Assembly (NCBI GenBank): GCA_028583685.1
Contig: JAMXIF010000058.1
Coordinates: 17,550,457 to 17,614,456 of the forward strand
Direction of reading: 5' to 3'
Length of the DNA: 64,000 bases
From: Petaurus breviceps papuanus
Taxonomy: Eukaryota; Chordata; Mammalia; Diprotodontia; Petauridae
The stretch's first letter is position 1. Every line of letters begins with the position of its first letter. The notes below the pieces were generated by a model. That model had not been told where the DNA came from, ran no database searches, and worked only from the letters and a program-made list of their open reading frames with translations. Shown here piece after piece: positions 31,144 through 42,189 of this stretch. The position numbers were made by a program, and so were the translations under genes.

Positions 31144-31159
31144 GTATCTTATAGAACAC

Positions 31160-31356
31160 CTCAGTATGATGTAGTGGAAAGGGTGTTGGTTTGGGGGCTG
31201 TAGGACTTGGGTTCAAATGCTGGCTCTATTCCTTGCAATCTATGTGACCTTGGTCAAGTCAGCAAACTGAGTCTGGGCCTCAGTTTCCTCATCGGTAAAA
31301 TGAGGGATATAAATTAGATGACTTCTAAGCTTCTTTTCAATTCTAAGATCCTAGAG
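31160..31356 (+). mobile_element. MIR/THER-like SINE
   Basis: 'gatgtagtggaaagggtgtt', 'ttgggttcaaatgctggctc', 'gtgaccttggtcaagtcag', 'gcctcagtttcctcatcgg' and 'caattctaagatcctag'. Confidence 0.88.
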
Positions 31357-31379
31357 TGCCACAAAATCTCTGCTCTTTT

Positions 31380-31440
31380 GAATACACACACACGTATACT
31401 TTATATGCATATATGTGTGTGTGTTTGTACATGTATACAT
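31380..31440. repeat. (CA)/(TA)/(TG) microsatellite
   Basis: Short alternating tract 'atatatgtgtgtgtgtttg' between a SINE and L1 sequence. Confidence 0.85.
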
Positions 31441-31454
31441 GGACAGAAGGCACA

Positions 31455-32018
31455 GGGTAAGTTGAATATGAAGTGATGATATCTAAAAAATAAAATTAAG
31501 AGGTAAGAGAGGAGAAGGAGAAAGGGAAAGACAGAATAGGGTAAATTATCTCACAAAAAAGAGGCAAGAGAAAGCTGTTACAATGGAGGAGAAGAGCAGG
31601 GAGGTGAAAGGGAATGAGTCAAAGGTTCTCTCATTGGATTTGGCTTAAGGAGCAATAATATACTCAATCAAGTATCTTACCCTACAGGAAAGTGGCAGGG
31701 GGAAGGGGATAAGGGGGGATGGTAGAAGGGAGGGCAGATTGGAGAAAGGGGTAGTCAGAAGCAAACACTTTTGAAAAGGGACAGGGTCAAAGGGAAAAAT
31801 GGAATAAATGGGGGGGGTAGAATAGGATGGAAGGAAATATAGTTAGTCTTTCACAATATAACTACTATGGGAATGTTTTGCCTAACTACATATATATAAT
31901 CTATATTGAATTGCTTGTCTTCTCAATAGGGGTGGGTGAGGAGGGAAGAAGGGAGAATATCTGGAACTCAAAGTTTTAAAAACAAATGTTCAAAAAAATT
32001 GTTTTTACATGCAACCAG
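31455..32018 (+). mobile_element. L1 LINE, 3' UTR
   Basis: Purine-rich tract followed by 'gcttgtcttctcaatagggg', 'ctggaactcaaagttttaaa' and 'gtttttacatgcaaccagga', which follows the marsupial L1 3' end. Confidence 0.75.
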
Positions 32019-32270
32019 GAAACAAGATATATAGGCAATGGGGTATAGAAATCATCTTAACCTACAAGAGAGTAAGGTGGAAGGGGATAAAGTAGGGGAT
32101 GGAGGGTTATAAGAGAGAGCAGACTGGGGGAAGGGATAATCGGTATGTTTGCCATCTTGGGGTGGCAGGTAGGTGAGAGATGGGGAGAAAATTTGGAACT
32201 CAAAATCTTGTGGAAATGAATGTTGAAAACTAAAAATAAATAAATTATAAAAGTAAAAAAAAAAATTCTA
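32019..32270 (+). mobile_element. L1 LINE, 3' UTR, second copy in tandem
   Basis: Again 'cttaacctacaagagagta', 'gcagactgggggaaggg', 'gaactcaaaatcttgtgg', 'aatgttgaaaactaaaaat', ending in an A-rich tail. It repeats the order of 31670-31990, so two L1 3' ends lie head to tail. Confidence 0.8.
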
Positions 32271-32481
32271 CCCCTTCCTGTATAAACTAATCATATCTGA
32301 TTCAGCTAAGTGTTCAAAGTAGATAGTTTGAGGGTCCCAGAAGCTGCATAATAGTTTAGAAACTAGTTACTACTGTGATCTCCCGCTGAAACATTACTTC
32401 TATGGTGCATTGTGGGGTGGAGGTGGCCCTCAGTTCTTGAAGGCTGCACCAGCAAAACACTAGTTTTGTTAGGTTCTCTCA

Positions 32482-32745
32482 GAGAGGCAGCAAGGTGATG
32501 ATTTGGAGAGTTTGGGACTCAGAGATAAGAAAACTTGAGTTCAAATCCTACCACAGACTCTTACTAGCCATTTGACTGTGTTCAAGTCCCTCAAACTCCT
32601 TGAACCTAATTTCCTCATCTGAAAAAAATGGGGGGTAAGGGAGGCAGCATAGCTAGCATCTACCTCACATGGTTGTTCGGAGGGTTAATTGAGATGCCAT
32701 ATGTAAAGAGAATGTGTTGCAACCTTAAAGCTCTGTTACTATCTA
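32482..32745 (+). mobile_element. MIR-like SINE
   Basis: 'ggcagcaaggtgatgatttg', 'gagttcaaatcctaccacag', 'atttcctcatctgaaaaaa' and 'tgttgcaaccttaaagctct' show all parts. Confidence 0.8.
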
Positions 32746-33165
32746 CATGAGCTATGACAGACCATATCTGTCATTCAGAGACCAACCTAGCTAAATGGAA
32801 AAGAGGCTTGTTACCAGAAAAGTGACCAGCAGAAGAGAAATCTCGGGGCCATGAAAACTCATGAAATAGGGAAGGGTCTTGATCTGCTTAAGTGGAGGGA
32901 ATACCCACACACATCTCTCAAGGCATCAAAGTAATTATTATCTTGCCTTAGTTTTCCCATTTGAAAGCTGAAATAAAAATTAGTCAAATTTGCCTCTAGG
33001 GTAAAGCAAATTAGGTCAGTCATCCCACACTGTGGGCTTTCCCATGACTGTCTAGGTTACTTTCAGGACAAGATAGTTGGCCACTGATTCTGGGAGCCCA
33101 TTGAGGGGGTGAAAGTGGTGCCTTGGGCAGAAGAGAGGGAAAGTCTCATTTAAAAAGAATAGTGA
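32746..33165. other. No recognised gene or repeat
   Basis: About 420 bases without a named feature. Confidence 0.4.
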
Positions 33166-33575
33166 CTAGATAGTAATCTCTCTAAAGGTAAGGACTATAT
33201 CATTTTCTCTCCTCAGCAGCTAGCAAGCACTCCTCTCCAGGGTAAGCACTAAATAAGTGTTTTTTGCATTGAAGTGGTATTGTGTATAGTGGGCTGGACT
33301 TAGTAGGAAGAAGACCTAGATTTAAATCCCTGCTCTGATACTAGCTATCTGACCATGAGCAAATTATTCAATTCCTCCGCTTTTTCATCTATAAAATGGG
33401 GTTAAAGTGTCATCTCCTTCATGAGGCCTTTCCTGATTCCTCCACTACGCAGTGTTTTTCATCTTCCCCCCAATTATCTTGTGTAGATAGTTTATATTTT
33501 CTTATCTGTGTGCTTGTTGTATACACTCTCCCCAGTGCTCCGTAGAACATAAGTTTCTTGAAGGGAGTTTGTTTT
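33166..33575 (+). mobile_element. L2 LINE 3' pieces flanking a SINE
   Basis: 33166-33262 has an L2-like terminal motif ('ctaaataagtg'). 33409-33575 has 'ccttcatgaggcctttcctg' and 'aacataagtttcttgaaggg'. The terminal block precedes the coding-side block, so they are two separate L2 copies. Confidence 0.65.
33265..33408 (+). mobile_element. MIR/THER-like SINE
   Basis: 'tgtgtatagtgggctggact', 'agacctagatttaaatccct' and 'tttttcatctataaaatggg' in order. Confidence 0.75.
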
Positions 33576-33834
33576 CATTTTGAGCTGCTGATAGCACAAT
33601 GGATTCTTAAAATGGTTCTCACGTCCCTGGATAAAATATAAAGTGCTTTAGAAGAGTTTGAGCTACTTGGATGGTACATAGAGAATTGTAACAGAATGTT
33701 TTCTGTCATTATCACCAAGTCAGACTAAGCATCAAGACTTTGAAGTTGTTCTCCACTGGCTTAAAATCGTAAAATGGAAGTACACGTGATAGCACCCACT
33801 TAATTAGCCCACAGACTTAGCCTAACATTTAGAA
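33576..33834. other. No recognised gene or repeat
   Basis: Short AT-rich stretch between L2 copies. Confidence 0.4.
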
Positions 33835-36050
33835 GTAAGACTTTTACCATCCATAGGCAGGGAACTGATGAGGTAGATTTGAAGATGGAATAACTTCCAG
33901 ACATTAAACTCATTGTAGGTGTAGTGGTGAGAGATGAAACACCATGAATGGGAACTCCCAAGCCAAGCAATTTGACTAGAAAGAGTAATGTTTAAAGGGG
34001 AGTGACATGAAATGACTGAAAAAGGTAAATGGGAGTCACATTGTGGAGATTTAAATGCTAGCATAAGGATTTTATATTTTCTCCTAGAGGCAATAGGGAG
34101 CCATTGAAAAAATTTTCCCTCGGGCAGGTGTGTAGATGGTGGTGGGTGGGAAGTGATTTGGTCAGATCTCCATTTTAGGAATAACACTTTGGTTGCTGTG
34201 TGGAATTTGGACTGGGTGAGAAAAACCTTGGACAAGGAGACTGATTAGGTAGCTATTTCAAAAGGCCAGGTGAGAGATGATGAGGGCATGAACTGTCATA
34301 TAGACTGTGTGAGGACAAATTAAGAGATGTCATAGAGGCAGGATAGAAAAGACTTGGCAAGTCTAAGAGGGACATAGGGATTGAGGGAGAAGAAAAATTC
34401 AAGGATGACTCCAAAATAGCAAACCTGAGTAAATAAAAGGTGACTGAAATGGGGAATTCTGTGAGAGAGATAGGTTTTGAGAAAAACATAATACAATCTA
34501 TTTTGGAAATGTTGAGTTGGGATGCCTATGGAATAAGATGTCCAATAGGCATCCACAACCATTGTCTGGGTCCCATCCCAGTGGAGAGGCCCAAGATCAT
34601 ATGGTACTGGGACTAAAGTTCAGGAGAAGGATTGAGGCAGGCTGTTTAGATTTGAGAGTCATCTAAATAAAAAGTATGTATGTTTGCTGATGAGATGACC
34701 AAGGAAAAGAATATAGAAAGAGAAGTGAGAAGAGCCCAGGATAGGGCCTTGGCAGATACCCATACCTGGGAAACTGAAGGAAGACAATTCAGCAAAGGTG
34801 ACTAAGAAAGAGTAATCAGATAGGTAGGAGAATTAAGAGAGACCATTGTTATAGAAGCAAATGGAGGAGAGTGTCTAGACAGAAATTTATATAAAAAATT
34901 GTGGGTCTTCTCTGCAATGCAGTGACCTAAGATAATTCCAAAAGATTTGTGATGGAAAATATTATCCATATCCAGAGAAAAAACTGATGGAGTCTGAATG
35001 CAGATCAGAGGATACTATTTTCACTTTATTTTTTGTGTTTTCTTTTTCCATTTGCAAACTGTAATTTTTTGGCAAACTGTTTCTTCTTTCATAAGATGAC
35101 TAATATGTAAATATGTTTTACATGATTGCACATACATAACCAATATCAAATTGCTTACTGTCTTAGAGAGGGGGGAGAGAAAGAAGAAGAAAATTTAGAA
35201 TTCAAAATTTTATTTAAAATGACTGTTACAAAATGTCTTTTCATGTAATTGGGAAAATATACTATTTTAATTTTTTTAAGTTACAGAGAGAGTCAGAAAA
35301 ATAAAGAATCAGAAGAAAGGGGGAGGCATTGAATTTAGCAGTTAAGAGATTGTTGGTGGAAGGAATAACCCACAAAACAATCAAAAATGAATATTGCAAA
35401 ATGACAAAGAACAAGCAGGAGAGATGGGGAAGAAAGTGGCATAGGAATTCTGAGGAAAAAAAAGTTTGAGAATAGCTGCTATGGAGATTGTAATAGTCAC
35501 TTAAGGAGGAAAAACAGGGTGTCTGAGATTTTATATATATATAATCCATTCAGCATGGTTGCATGACTTTTTTCCAGGAATATTCAACACTACATTAGTA
35601 CAAAGAAATAAAGGAGATGGTTGGGCTAACCTAGGGCTGGGGTTGGTGAGATATGACAGGACAAATGGGCAAGGAATTTCAAGAACAGCTGATAGGATGT
35701 GGTCAACTATAGCGCCAATAATAAGAAACAAGGAAATGAAAGCAAGAGTAGAAAAGGTGGACCAGGAAAACAAGGAGGAGTGGAGGGAATGGAGGTCTTT
35801 ATAAATGATTTGAAGGAGGGAGTTTGAGGAAGGAGAGACTGAAGAAAAAGAATGTTGTTGTAAAGATGGATTTCTGGGCCATGGAGGTGGTACAATTATG
35901 GGTGGATCAAGTATATGGCCATCCCTGTGCACTGATGTTGATGTGGAGTTTAATATATTGAGGCCATGGGAATTGAGAAAGCTGATGAGCTGGTATCTGA
36001 GGGAAAGTCACATATATATATTAAAATCCCCAGGTATGTAGGTAGGGAAT
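33835..36050 (-). mobile_element. Long L2 LINE, ORF2 from RT to endonuclease, split by an L1
   Basis: In antisense order: 'aggcaatagggagccattga' (C-terminal part, near 34090), 'aagatgtccaataggcatcc' (34538), 'agagcccaggatagggcctt' (RT side, 34732), then after the L1 the part with 'ttagcagttaagagattg', and finally a region whose complement reads GDFNIYVTFPQ near 35998-36035, which fits the endonuclease motif GDFN. About 1.8 kb of L2 is spread over 2.2 kb. Frames of 78-137 codons on the minus strand are remnants of its ORF2, with many breaks. Confidence 0.8.
34906..35275 (+). mobile_element. L1 LINE, 5'-truncated 3' end inside L2
   Basis: 'gtgacctaagataattccaa', 'gatggaaaatattatccata', 'ctgatggagtctgaatgcag', 'tcatgtaattgggaaaatat' follow the marsupial L1 3' end. 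At about 370 bases it is a typical 5'-truncated insertion. Confidence 0.85.
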
Positions 36051-36069
36051 GAGGTGGTGGGATGGAACA

Positions 36070-36465
36070 TTACAATCCATGTACTGAACTCCTTGAGACT
36101 TCAAGTCTACTTCCTTCCCCGTCACATGACATTTCACCTTCATGTCTTTGTTCTAGTTCTTCTCCATACCTGGAATGCTCTCCTTCCTTACCTTTGTCTT
36201 CCAGAATTCAGTTCAAATTGGATCTTCTGTAAGACACCTTATCTGGTTTCCCATATATTCTTCTTAACTGCCAGTGCCTTCCTCTCTAAGATTACCCTTC
36301 ATCTACTCTGTTTGCATATTGTATGTATTTATTTATATGTTGTCTCCCTATTTCAATGTGAGCTCCTTGAGAGCTTAGACCATTTTTGCCTTTCTTTGTA
36401 TGTCCAGAATTAGCATAGTGCCTGGTAGGTGGTAAACACTTAAATGTTTGTTGTTGATTGATTCA
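36070..36465 (+). mobile_element. L2 LINE, 3' end, opposite orientation
   Basis: 'tacctggaatgctctccttc', 'gagctccttgagagcttaga', 'catagtgcctggtaggtgg' and 'gttgttgattgattca' in L2 sense order, directly beside the antisense L2. Confidence 0.88.
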
Positions 36466-37604
36466 GAAAGGAGAGAAAATGATTAGCGGGCAGATAAATA
36501 ACATGAGCTAGAAGTTGAACTAGATAATAAAGAGGGATGGAGAAAGACTCAAGGAAAGAGCTGCTACTGAAGGACAGTGGCAAAGGGACCACATGGAAGA
36601 GGAAGTGAAGACCAAATTGTACCCCTGCTCTTCCTCTTGGCCCATTGCTGAAGGGGGGTATGAGTAGAGGAGAGAGTGGCCAGGAATGATGGTTTTTTAG
36701 GAAGAGACAAATTTTCTGATAGGTAACAAGAAAAGGAAATGAAATGAGAATTAGGATAAAGAGGGGCTTGTTAACAATACATCAAGACTTCTAGATAGTA
36801 TAATGGAATGGGAGGGCAGCCAATAACTTGGAATGGGAGGGCAGCCAATGATTTGGAATGGGAGGGAGTAGGGCTAAGGTCATTAGAAATGAGAGAACAA
36901 GGAGAAATAGGAACAGGAGAAGATGATCTCTGTAGATGTTGACTTTGAAGTACTGGCATCAAAGAGCTGGAAACTTGCCATTTGTAAGATGAGAAATGAC
37001 TCACTGAAATAGGCTACTCACTCTTTAGGGTGCTATGATGACAAAACACAAAACATCAATGTGGTCCTTCAAAGTCACTGACTCCCAGATGGTTCTGACA
37101 CCCTGGTGCCTGATTGAGAGGAAAGTGGTGATGATGTTCCTAGGTTCTGTGTGAAACTCGTCTTCTTTACTTTGTCTAAAGTCTCATCCCAAGGTGATGG
37201 GGAATGAAACATGGCAAGTTGATACACTATCCATAGAGTAGGCATTCGATTCTAAAGCTCTGAGTCTCGTGTGATAATAAGAATTCAGAACTTGAGGTGG
37301 AGCTGTTTGCTTGGGGAAGGGGGGGAGGGGTAGCAGGAATGGTGTTTGATTCTTCTTTTAGTGACTTCCCATAGACCCACCCACTCTGAGTAAGTGCAAA
37401 CCACTTCAGGGCCCTCCTACCTTCTTTTCTTCCTGTTCTTTTTTTCTTTCCTTTCTTCATTGCTTTGTCTTCCCCTTTCTTCCCAAAGCTTGTATCATCA
37501 CACGGAAGCATGATCAGTTATGGCTGACATAACTGATGACATAACCAATCATAGATCACAAGTATGATCATACCTATTCTTGCCAATGGGAGTCAGGAAG
37601 ATCA
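36466..37604. other. Mostly unassigned, purine-rich
   Basis: About 1.1 kb, purine-rich on the plus strand to about 37000 and mixed afterwards. It may be 5' L2 sequence that I cannot confirm. It holds one small tandem repeat. The 94-codon minus frame at 37227-37511 is Lys/Arg-rich low complexity. Confidence 0.35.
36805..36866. repeat. 25-bp tandem repeat, 2.5 copies
   Basis: The unit 'ggaatgggagggcagccaat' plus five bases starts at 36805, 36830 and 36855. The two full units each hold a CCAAT word. Confidence 0.95.
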
Positions 37605-37790
37605 ATGAACTAGGAAGCCAGGACACATGCATGTTAAAATTCCCAAGTATGAAGGCAGAGGCTAAGGTGGGCTGGGACATCATGATGCTGAACTTATAAC
37701 TTCAGGTTTACTTTCTGTTCCTCAAACATAGCATTCCATCTCCAGAACCCACATGTAGTGTTGGTGGTGAGTGAACCATTCCAGTTCTTT
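37605..37790. repeat. Second copy of the L2 block at 35990-36170
   Basis: 'catgcatgttaaaattccca' then 'gtatgaaggcagaggctaag' aligns with 'ttaaaatccccaggtatgta' and the following bases near 36020. Both go on through 'gctgaactt' or 'ctgaactcc' into a T/C-rich segment. Diverged, about 70-75% by eye. Confidence 0.5.
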
Positions 37791-37814
37791 TCCTAACTCC
37801 AACCATATGGAGTA

Positions 37815-38320
37815 AAAGAATCTTGGGAATGGAAGGGACCCCAGGGAACATCTAGCCCTATTGTGTACCTGGCCAAGAATTCCACCTACAATATACAGTA
37901 CCTGACAGTCACTTAGCCTTTTTTTTTAAATAGACCTTTAGTGAGGGGGACTTACTACTTCTAGGAAATGTATTCCAAATTTGGATAACTATAATTGCTA
38001 GGAAGTTTCCTTACACCAGATCTCTAACTGCCTCTTGCAATTTCCACCCATTTCTCTATGGCCAAGGAAAACAATTCCCCCTTCCAGATGACAACCCTTC
38101 AAATGCTTGAAGACAGCTGCTGTGCTTCCCTCCCCAAGTCTTCTTTTCTCTGGGAAACATGCCCATTTCCTTCAACCGACCCTCATTTGGCCTGATCTCC
38201 GTGGCCCTTCACCATCCTGGCTGCCCTCCTCTGGATGTTCTCCAGATATCAATGTCCTTCCAGAAGTGTGGTGCCCAGAATTGAACATAATACTCCAGAT
38301 GTGGTCTGAATTGACTGAAA
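37815..38320 (-). mobile_element. CR1/L3-type LINE, 3' end
   Basis: 'ctaggaagtttccttacacc', 'atgcttgaagacagctgctg', 'ccaccctcatt'-like sequence, 'gctgccctcctctggatgtt' and 'agtgtggtgcccagaattga' are the antisense of the CR1/L3 terminal region. It is one of the better-preserved old repeats here. Confidence 0.85.
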
Positions 38321-38344
38321 TGATCCCACATTCCCAGGAATAGT

Positions 38345-38960
38345 GAACGACTCATTTGATGCAGCTTGAGAACAGGGCAGCTTCTTGTTGCCCAGTAAAA
38401 GAAAGTATAAAAAATTGTCCCAGCTGTTAAACCCTGCTGGCTCATTGAGCAGGCAGCTAACTCAATAGATAAAAAAAATAGCCCAATACTCTGAAGTGAA
38501 AGGCAGAGGCAAAGCTAGAGCACAGGTTTAAGTGTGAACAAAGCCTCTGTCCTGGCTGGGCTATTGTACTGGTATGTGACATCAGCTGAGTCATTTTCTT
38601 CCTTTCCTCCACTGCAGAGGACCTGGGATTACCTCTGTAATTTCCTGAGCCTCAGCTCCCCAAATGATGGTGTAAAGATGCTGAATTATAACAATAAAAA
38701 AAGGTTAATAAATATTACAAATAGCATTCCGAGGTGCTCTGGGAGAAAAAAATAAAGTGCCCATTGGCCCATTCATTTCCTGGGTGAGGACATAGTCAGG
38801 TGTGGTGGTGCTACTGACCTGGAGAGAGCGTTAATGACTCCCACAGTCCCTGGTGAATAATTGGGACGTATCATAAACCAGGATGTGCCAGGACACAGAG
38901 GCTGTACTCCAGCCGTTGCCCAGCTCTTCTGAAAAGGCCACCACTGCCACCTGGCTGCCT
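38345..38960. other. No recognised gene or repeat
   Basis: About 600 bases of mixed sequence with no named repeat. The 73-codon plus frame at 38534-38755 is unsupported. Possibly single-copy. Confidence 0.4.
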
Positions 38961-39190
38961 TGGCTTCCTTCAAGTCCCAGAAAAATTCTCCCTTCTTCGA
39001 GAAACCTTTCCTGATCGTCTTAGTGCTATTCCTCTGTGGATTGGCCCCAGTTAATGTCCAGTGCAAATCTCATGGCTATGTAGTATTTTTGGAGCTCCTT
39101 GAGAGCAGTGACCATCTTTTATCTTTCATTGCATCCCCAGCACTTAGAACAGTGCCCAGCACACAGTAGGCCCTTAATAGATAATTTTTG
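38961..39190 (+). mobile_element. L2 LINE, 3' end
   Basis: 'cttccttcaagtcccagaaa', 'ggagctccttgagagcagtg', 'cagcacttagaacagtgccc' and 'cacacagtaggcccttaata'. Confidence 0.92.
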
Positions 39191-39328
39191 AGACAGCCTT
39201 ATGCTACACTCCTTTAAAAAAATAAATTCTTTGTTATATGGGATGGCTCTCTGGATGAAAAGAGGGGAAAGGCTATAGGGGGAAATTTAGGTGAAGTAAA
39301 AACAAAAAATACCACTATTTTTAAAAAA

Positions 39329-39512
39329 GGCAGTGTGGTAGAGTGGAAAAGGGCATTGACTTTGGGGTTGTAAAACCTTCGTTCAAATCTTCCCTCTCTC
39401 ACTACTCATGTGACCTTATCACTTAACCTTTCTGGATTCAGTTTCCTCATCTGTACAATGAGAGAGTTGGAATAAATGGCTTTCAAAATCCTTTAGCTCT
39501 ATATCTCAGACC
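39329..39512 (+). mobile_element. MIR/THER-like SINE
   Basis: 'ggcagtgtggtagagtggaa', 'ttcgttcaaatcttccctct', 'cagtttcctcatctgtacaa' and 'ctttagctctatatctcag'. Confidence 0.85.
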
Positions 39513-40250
39513 CTGTATTTGTCCTTTTAAAAAAAAGCCACCGCAACATCCAGAATCAGGGCAGTGCATCAGTAAGAGCGCAGTAATATTTGTTAAGTTG
39601 ATTGCTTGCCTAGTGAGAAGGTCTGGCAGCCTTGGAAGGTGTCCCCCAACCCCTCCGCTTTCCTTCTCTTTTTTAATTTTTGCAGAAGCACTGCACCAGA
39701 CCCCCGTTGTGTCACTGTGTGGTTCAAGATGACAGGAGCAAAGAATATGTTTCTGCATCACTAATCTGTGAGAATGTGACTTTGCCAGCTCAAGTTAAAA
39801 TTTAGATTTGCTGTTTAAAATTCTAGTGTAATGAGGGATAGTATTGTCTAATCTCCCTCCCCCATCCAGTCAGCTTCTCTATCCTTAGTCTTCCTTGTTT
39901 TTGACCTTCCTCAAGTGTCTACAGAGACAAAAGAATGTAATTTTGTAGCTACGAAAAAAGGCTGCAGGAAAGCTATACTGTTCATATACCTAGAGCCGGT
40001 CAACTTTTAAGACCTTTTACCTGGTCATTCTGCTTGGTGGCAGGCAACTCCAATACTTTTCTTTGCCAACATGCCCGATTGTTAACCTCTGTTAAAACCC
40101 ATGCTTTTTATTCATTTATAGGATTGAAAGATGTGCCAATCATAGAGATTTGGCAATCAATAATGGTAGGCTTTATTTGGAGGGGGGGGAGTGGCTTTCT
40201 CCTAGGCTCTGACCTTCTTGATCCTTAGTTTTTGAACATGAAGCAATTCA
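39513..40250. other. Unassigned, holds one copy of a local repeat
   Basis: Apart from the block at 39718-39838, which recurs at 40978-41095, nothing is recognised. The 92-codon minus frame at 39483-39761 is unsupported. Confidence 0.35.
39718..39838 (+). repeat. Local direct repeat of unknown family, copy 1
   Basis: About 120 bases that align with 40978-41095 at roughly 75%: 'tggttcaagatgacaggagc' here and 'tgattcaagatgccaagagc' there, then 'ctcaagttaaaatttagatt' and 'ctaagttaaaattttagatt'. Confidence 0.8.
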
Positions 40251-40251
40251 A

Positions 40252-40700
40252 CAAATTCAATAATTCACCCTACATTTATTAAGCACTTTCTGAGTACAGA
40301 ATATTCTAACAGGCACTGTAAATACAAGGAGGTGATGTTATAGTCCCTAGCTCCTTAGGAATCAAATGAGTCAGTCAGTCAGTTAGCAGGCATTTATTAA
40401 ACACTTACTGTGTTCCAGGCTCTGTGCTAAGCACTGGGAATACAAAGAAGGGGGAGAACAGTCCCTGCCCTAGAGGAGGGTACGTTCTAATGGGGGAGAC
40501 AATGTGTAAATAAGTAGGTACATATAAGATATGAACAGAGGAGATAGATGGTAACCTGAGAGGAGGAAGCAGCAGTGAGAGGGGATAATTATGATGTGAT
40601 ATATGGGAAATGTCCAGAGTGGTATCAGAAATTAGAGGGAGAAGAGGGAAAGAGGGATTACATAGCTGTGGAACTCAGGGAAGGCTGCATATTTGTGTCT
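40252..40700 (-). mobile_element. Two L2 LINE 3' ends, one inside or against the other
   Basis: First: 'ccctacatttattaagcact' at about 40268, continuing to 40360. Second: 'gcatttattaaacacttact' at about 40390, continuing 'ctgtgctaagcactgggaat' and 'cagtccctgccctagagg' to about 40700. Confidence 0.88.
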
Positions 40701-40713
40701 TTGTATGGTGTGT

Positions 40714-40955
40714 TAAGAGGTTGCTAGGTGGCTCAGTGGATAGAGGCCTGGAGACAGAAAGACTCGTCTTCCTGAGTTCAAATCTGGACCCAGATGCTTC
40801 CTAGCTGTGTGACCCTGGGCAACCTAATCCTGTTTGCCTCAGTTTCCTCATCTAAAATGAGCTGGAGAAGGAAATGACAAACCATTCCAGTATCTTTGCC
40901 AAGAAAACCCCAAATGGGGTCACAAAGCATTGACAATACCTGAATAACAACATTA
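40714..40955 (+). mobile_element. Marsupial CORE-SINE, long form, near full length
   Basis: 'ggttgctaggtggctcagtg', 'ctgagttcaaatctggaccc', 'gagctggagaaggaaatgac', 'ccagtatctttgccaagaaa' and 'aaatggggtcacaaagcatt' run from tRNA-like head to the terminal 'caataacaac'-type tail. Confidence 0.93.
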
Positions 40956-40977
40956 TCCGTATTAAAAAAAAAAAATG

Positions 40978-41095
40978 TGATTCAAGATGCCAAGAGCAAA
41001 GTTTTCGTTTCAGTATCATTAATTTGTGGGAAGATAACTTTATTAGTCTAAGTTAAAATTTTAGATTCACCATTTAAAATTCTAGGGCACTATAG
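40978..41095 (+). repeat. Local direct repeat of unknown family, copy 2
   Basis: Partner of 39718-39838, same orientation, 1.26 kb downstream. The likeness stops near 41095. Confidence 0.8.
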
Positions 41096-41191
41096 TGGTT
41101 TTTTTTTTTCCTCTAGTCACACAGGTTTTACAACCTAGGAATAATTCACAACTCTTCGCTCTCACTCATCCCCAATGTCCTATCCAAATGC

Positions 41192-41420
41192 CAAGTTTAG
41201 AGTCAAAGAACCTGGGTTCAAATCCTGATGCTGCCCCTTACTACTAGCATGGACTCAACTTCCTCATCTATAAAATGAGGGAATTGGACTGGGAAGTGAT
41301 TTATAAATTTTCTCCCAGCTCCGAAGCTATGATCCTAGAAGGTGGCACCTGAACTAGGCCTGGAAAGAAGGCATAGATCTTAATAGAGAGAGGGGTAGGG
41401 AGAGCACACACAGATATCAC
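41192..41420 (+). mobile_element. THER-like SINE followed by an L2 fragment
   Basis: 41192-41339 is a plus-strand SINE ('cctgggttcaaatcctgatg', 'gaagctatgatcctag'). 41340-41420 ('aggtggcacctgaactaggc') is a short antisense L2 piece. Confidence 0.7.
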
Positions 41421-41709
41421 TACCTCCACCCCCTTAGGAAGATATACAGCTCTGTCAAACAAAGGGATTTCCATCACCATCAAGCCCACTTAGCATTCTC
41501 AGTCTTTAAGCAAAACTTTTAATTTCTAACCAATCCATCAACCTACCTTATCCATAAATAAGACTTTTCCCATTTACAAGGCAAATTGTCTTTTTTCCTT
41601 ATGCAAATAACTCCCACATTTTGAAGTCCTGGTTGTTTTTCTGGTCACGGGTATGGATTTGGGCTGATAGCAGAGGTCAAATGGATTTGGAGTCTGGAGT
41701 GTGTTTGTG
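41421..41709. other. No recognised gene or repeat
   Basis: Just under 300 bases with no named feature. Confidence 0.4.
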
Positions 41710-41851
41710 TATATTCAGTCATTTTCTAGTCATGTCTGACTCTTCATGACCCCACTGGAGGTTTTCTTGGCAAAGATACTGGAGTGGTTTGCCATTTCCT
41801 TGTCTAGCTCATCTTACAGAAGAAGAAACTGAGGCAAACAGGGTTAAGTGG
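41710..41851 (-). mobile_element. Marsupial CORE-SINE, long form, 3' half
   Basis: 'cattttctagtcatgtctga', 'tggcaaagatactggagtgg' and 'gaaactgaggcaaacagggt' in antisense order. It stops abruptly at a plus-strand SINE. Confidence 0.9.
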
Positions 41852-42005
41852 TGTCAGGAGACTTTGGTTCAAATCCCGACTCCCTTACTATATGAGTAAC
41901 CTTGGGTAAATCACAAACTTTTTGGGCTTCAGTTTCCTCTGATATAAAGTGAGGAGGGGACAGTATAATATGGACTTTTTCCAGTTTGAAATCTGTGATC
42001 TGTGA
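41852..42005 (+). mobile_element. THER-like SINE
   Basis: 'ttggttcaaatcccgactcc', 'aaccttgggtaaatcacaa', 'cttcagtttcctctgatata' and 'tttgaaatctgtgatc'. Confidence 0.8.
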
Positions 42006-42189
42006 GGCATATTGTTTTGCCTAGTTTTAATTGCGACCAATAGCATACTCTTGTGAAAGATGGCTGGCTAGAGTTAAGTGATTCAGTCACCAAACAAAGA
42101 AGCAAAACTGACCCATTAAAGCTCATTGCTAGTGAGATTTGGTCCTGTTTGGGTCAAAACGATAGAGACTAGTTCTAACTCCATGATGT

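Noticed and set aside
30946-31203. 85-codon frame in the CpG-rich element, as a possible CpG-island exon
   Set aside because: It reads through the terminal repeats of a MITE, and the CpG density is explained by the transposon.
33822-35932. Several minus-strand frames of 78-137 codons
   Set aside because: They fall within the antisense L2 (or its flanks) and are broken LINE coding sequence or chance frames.
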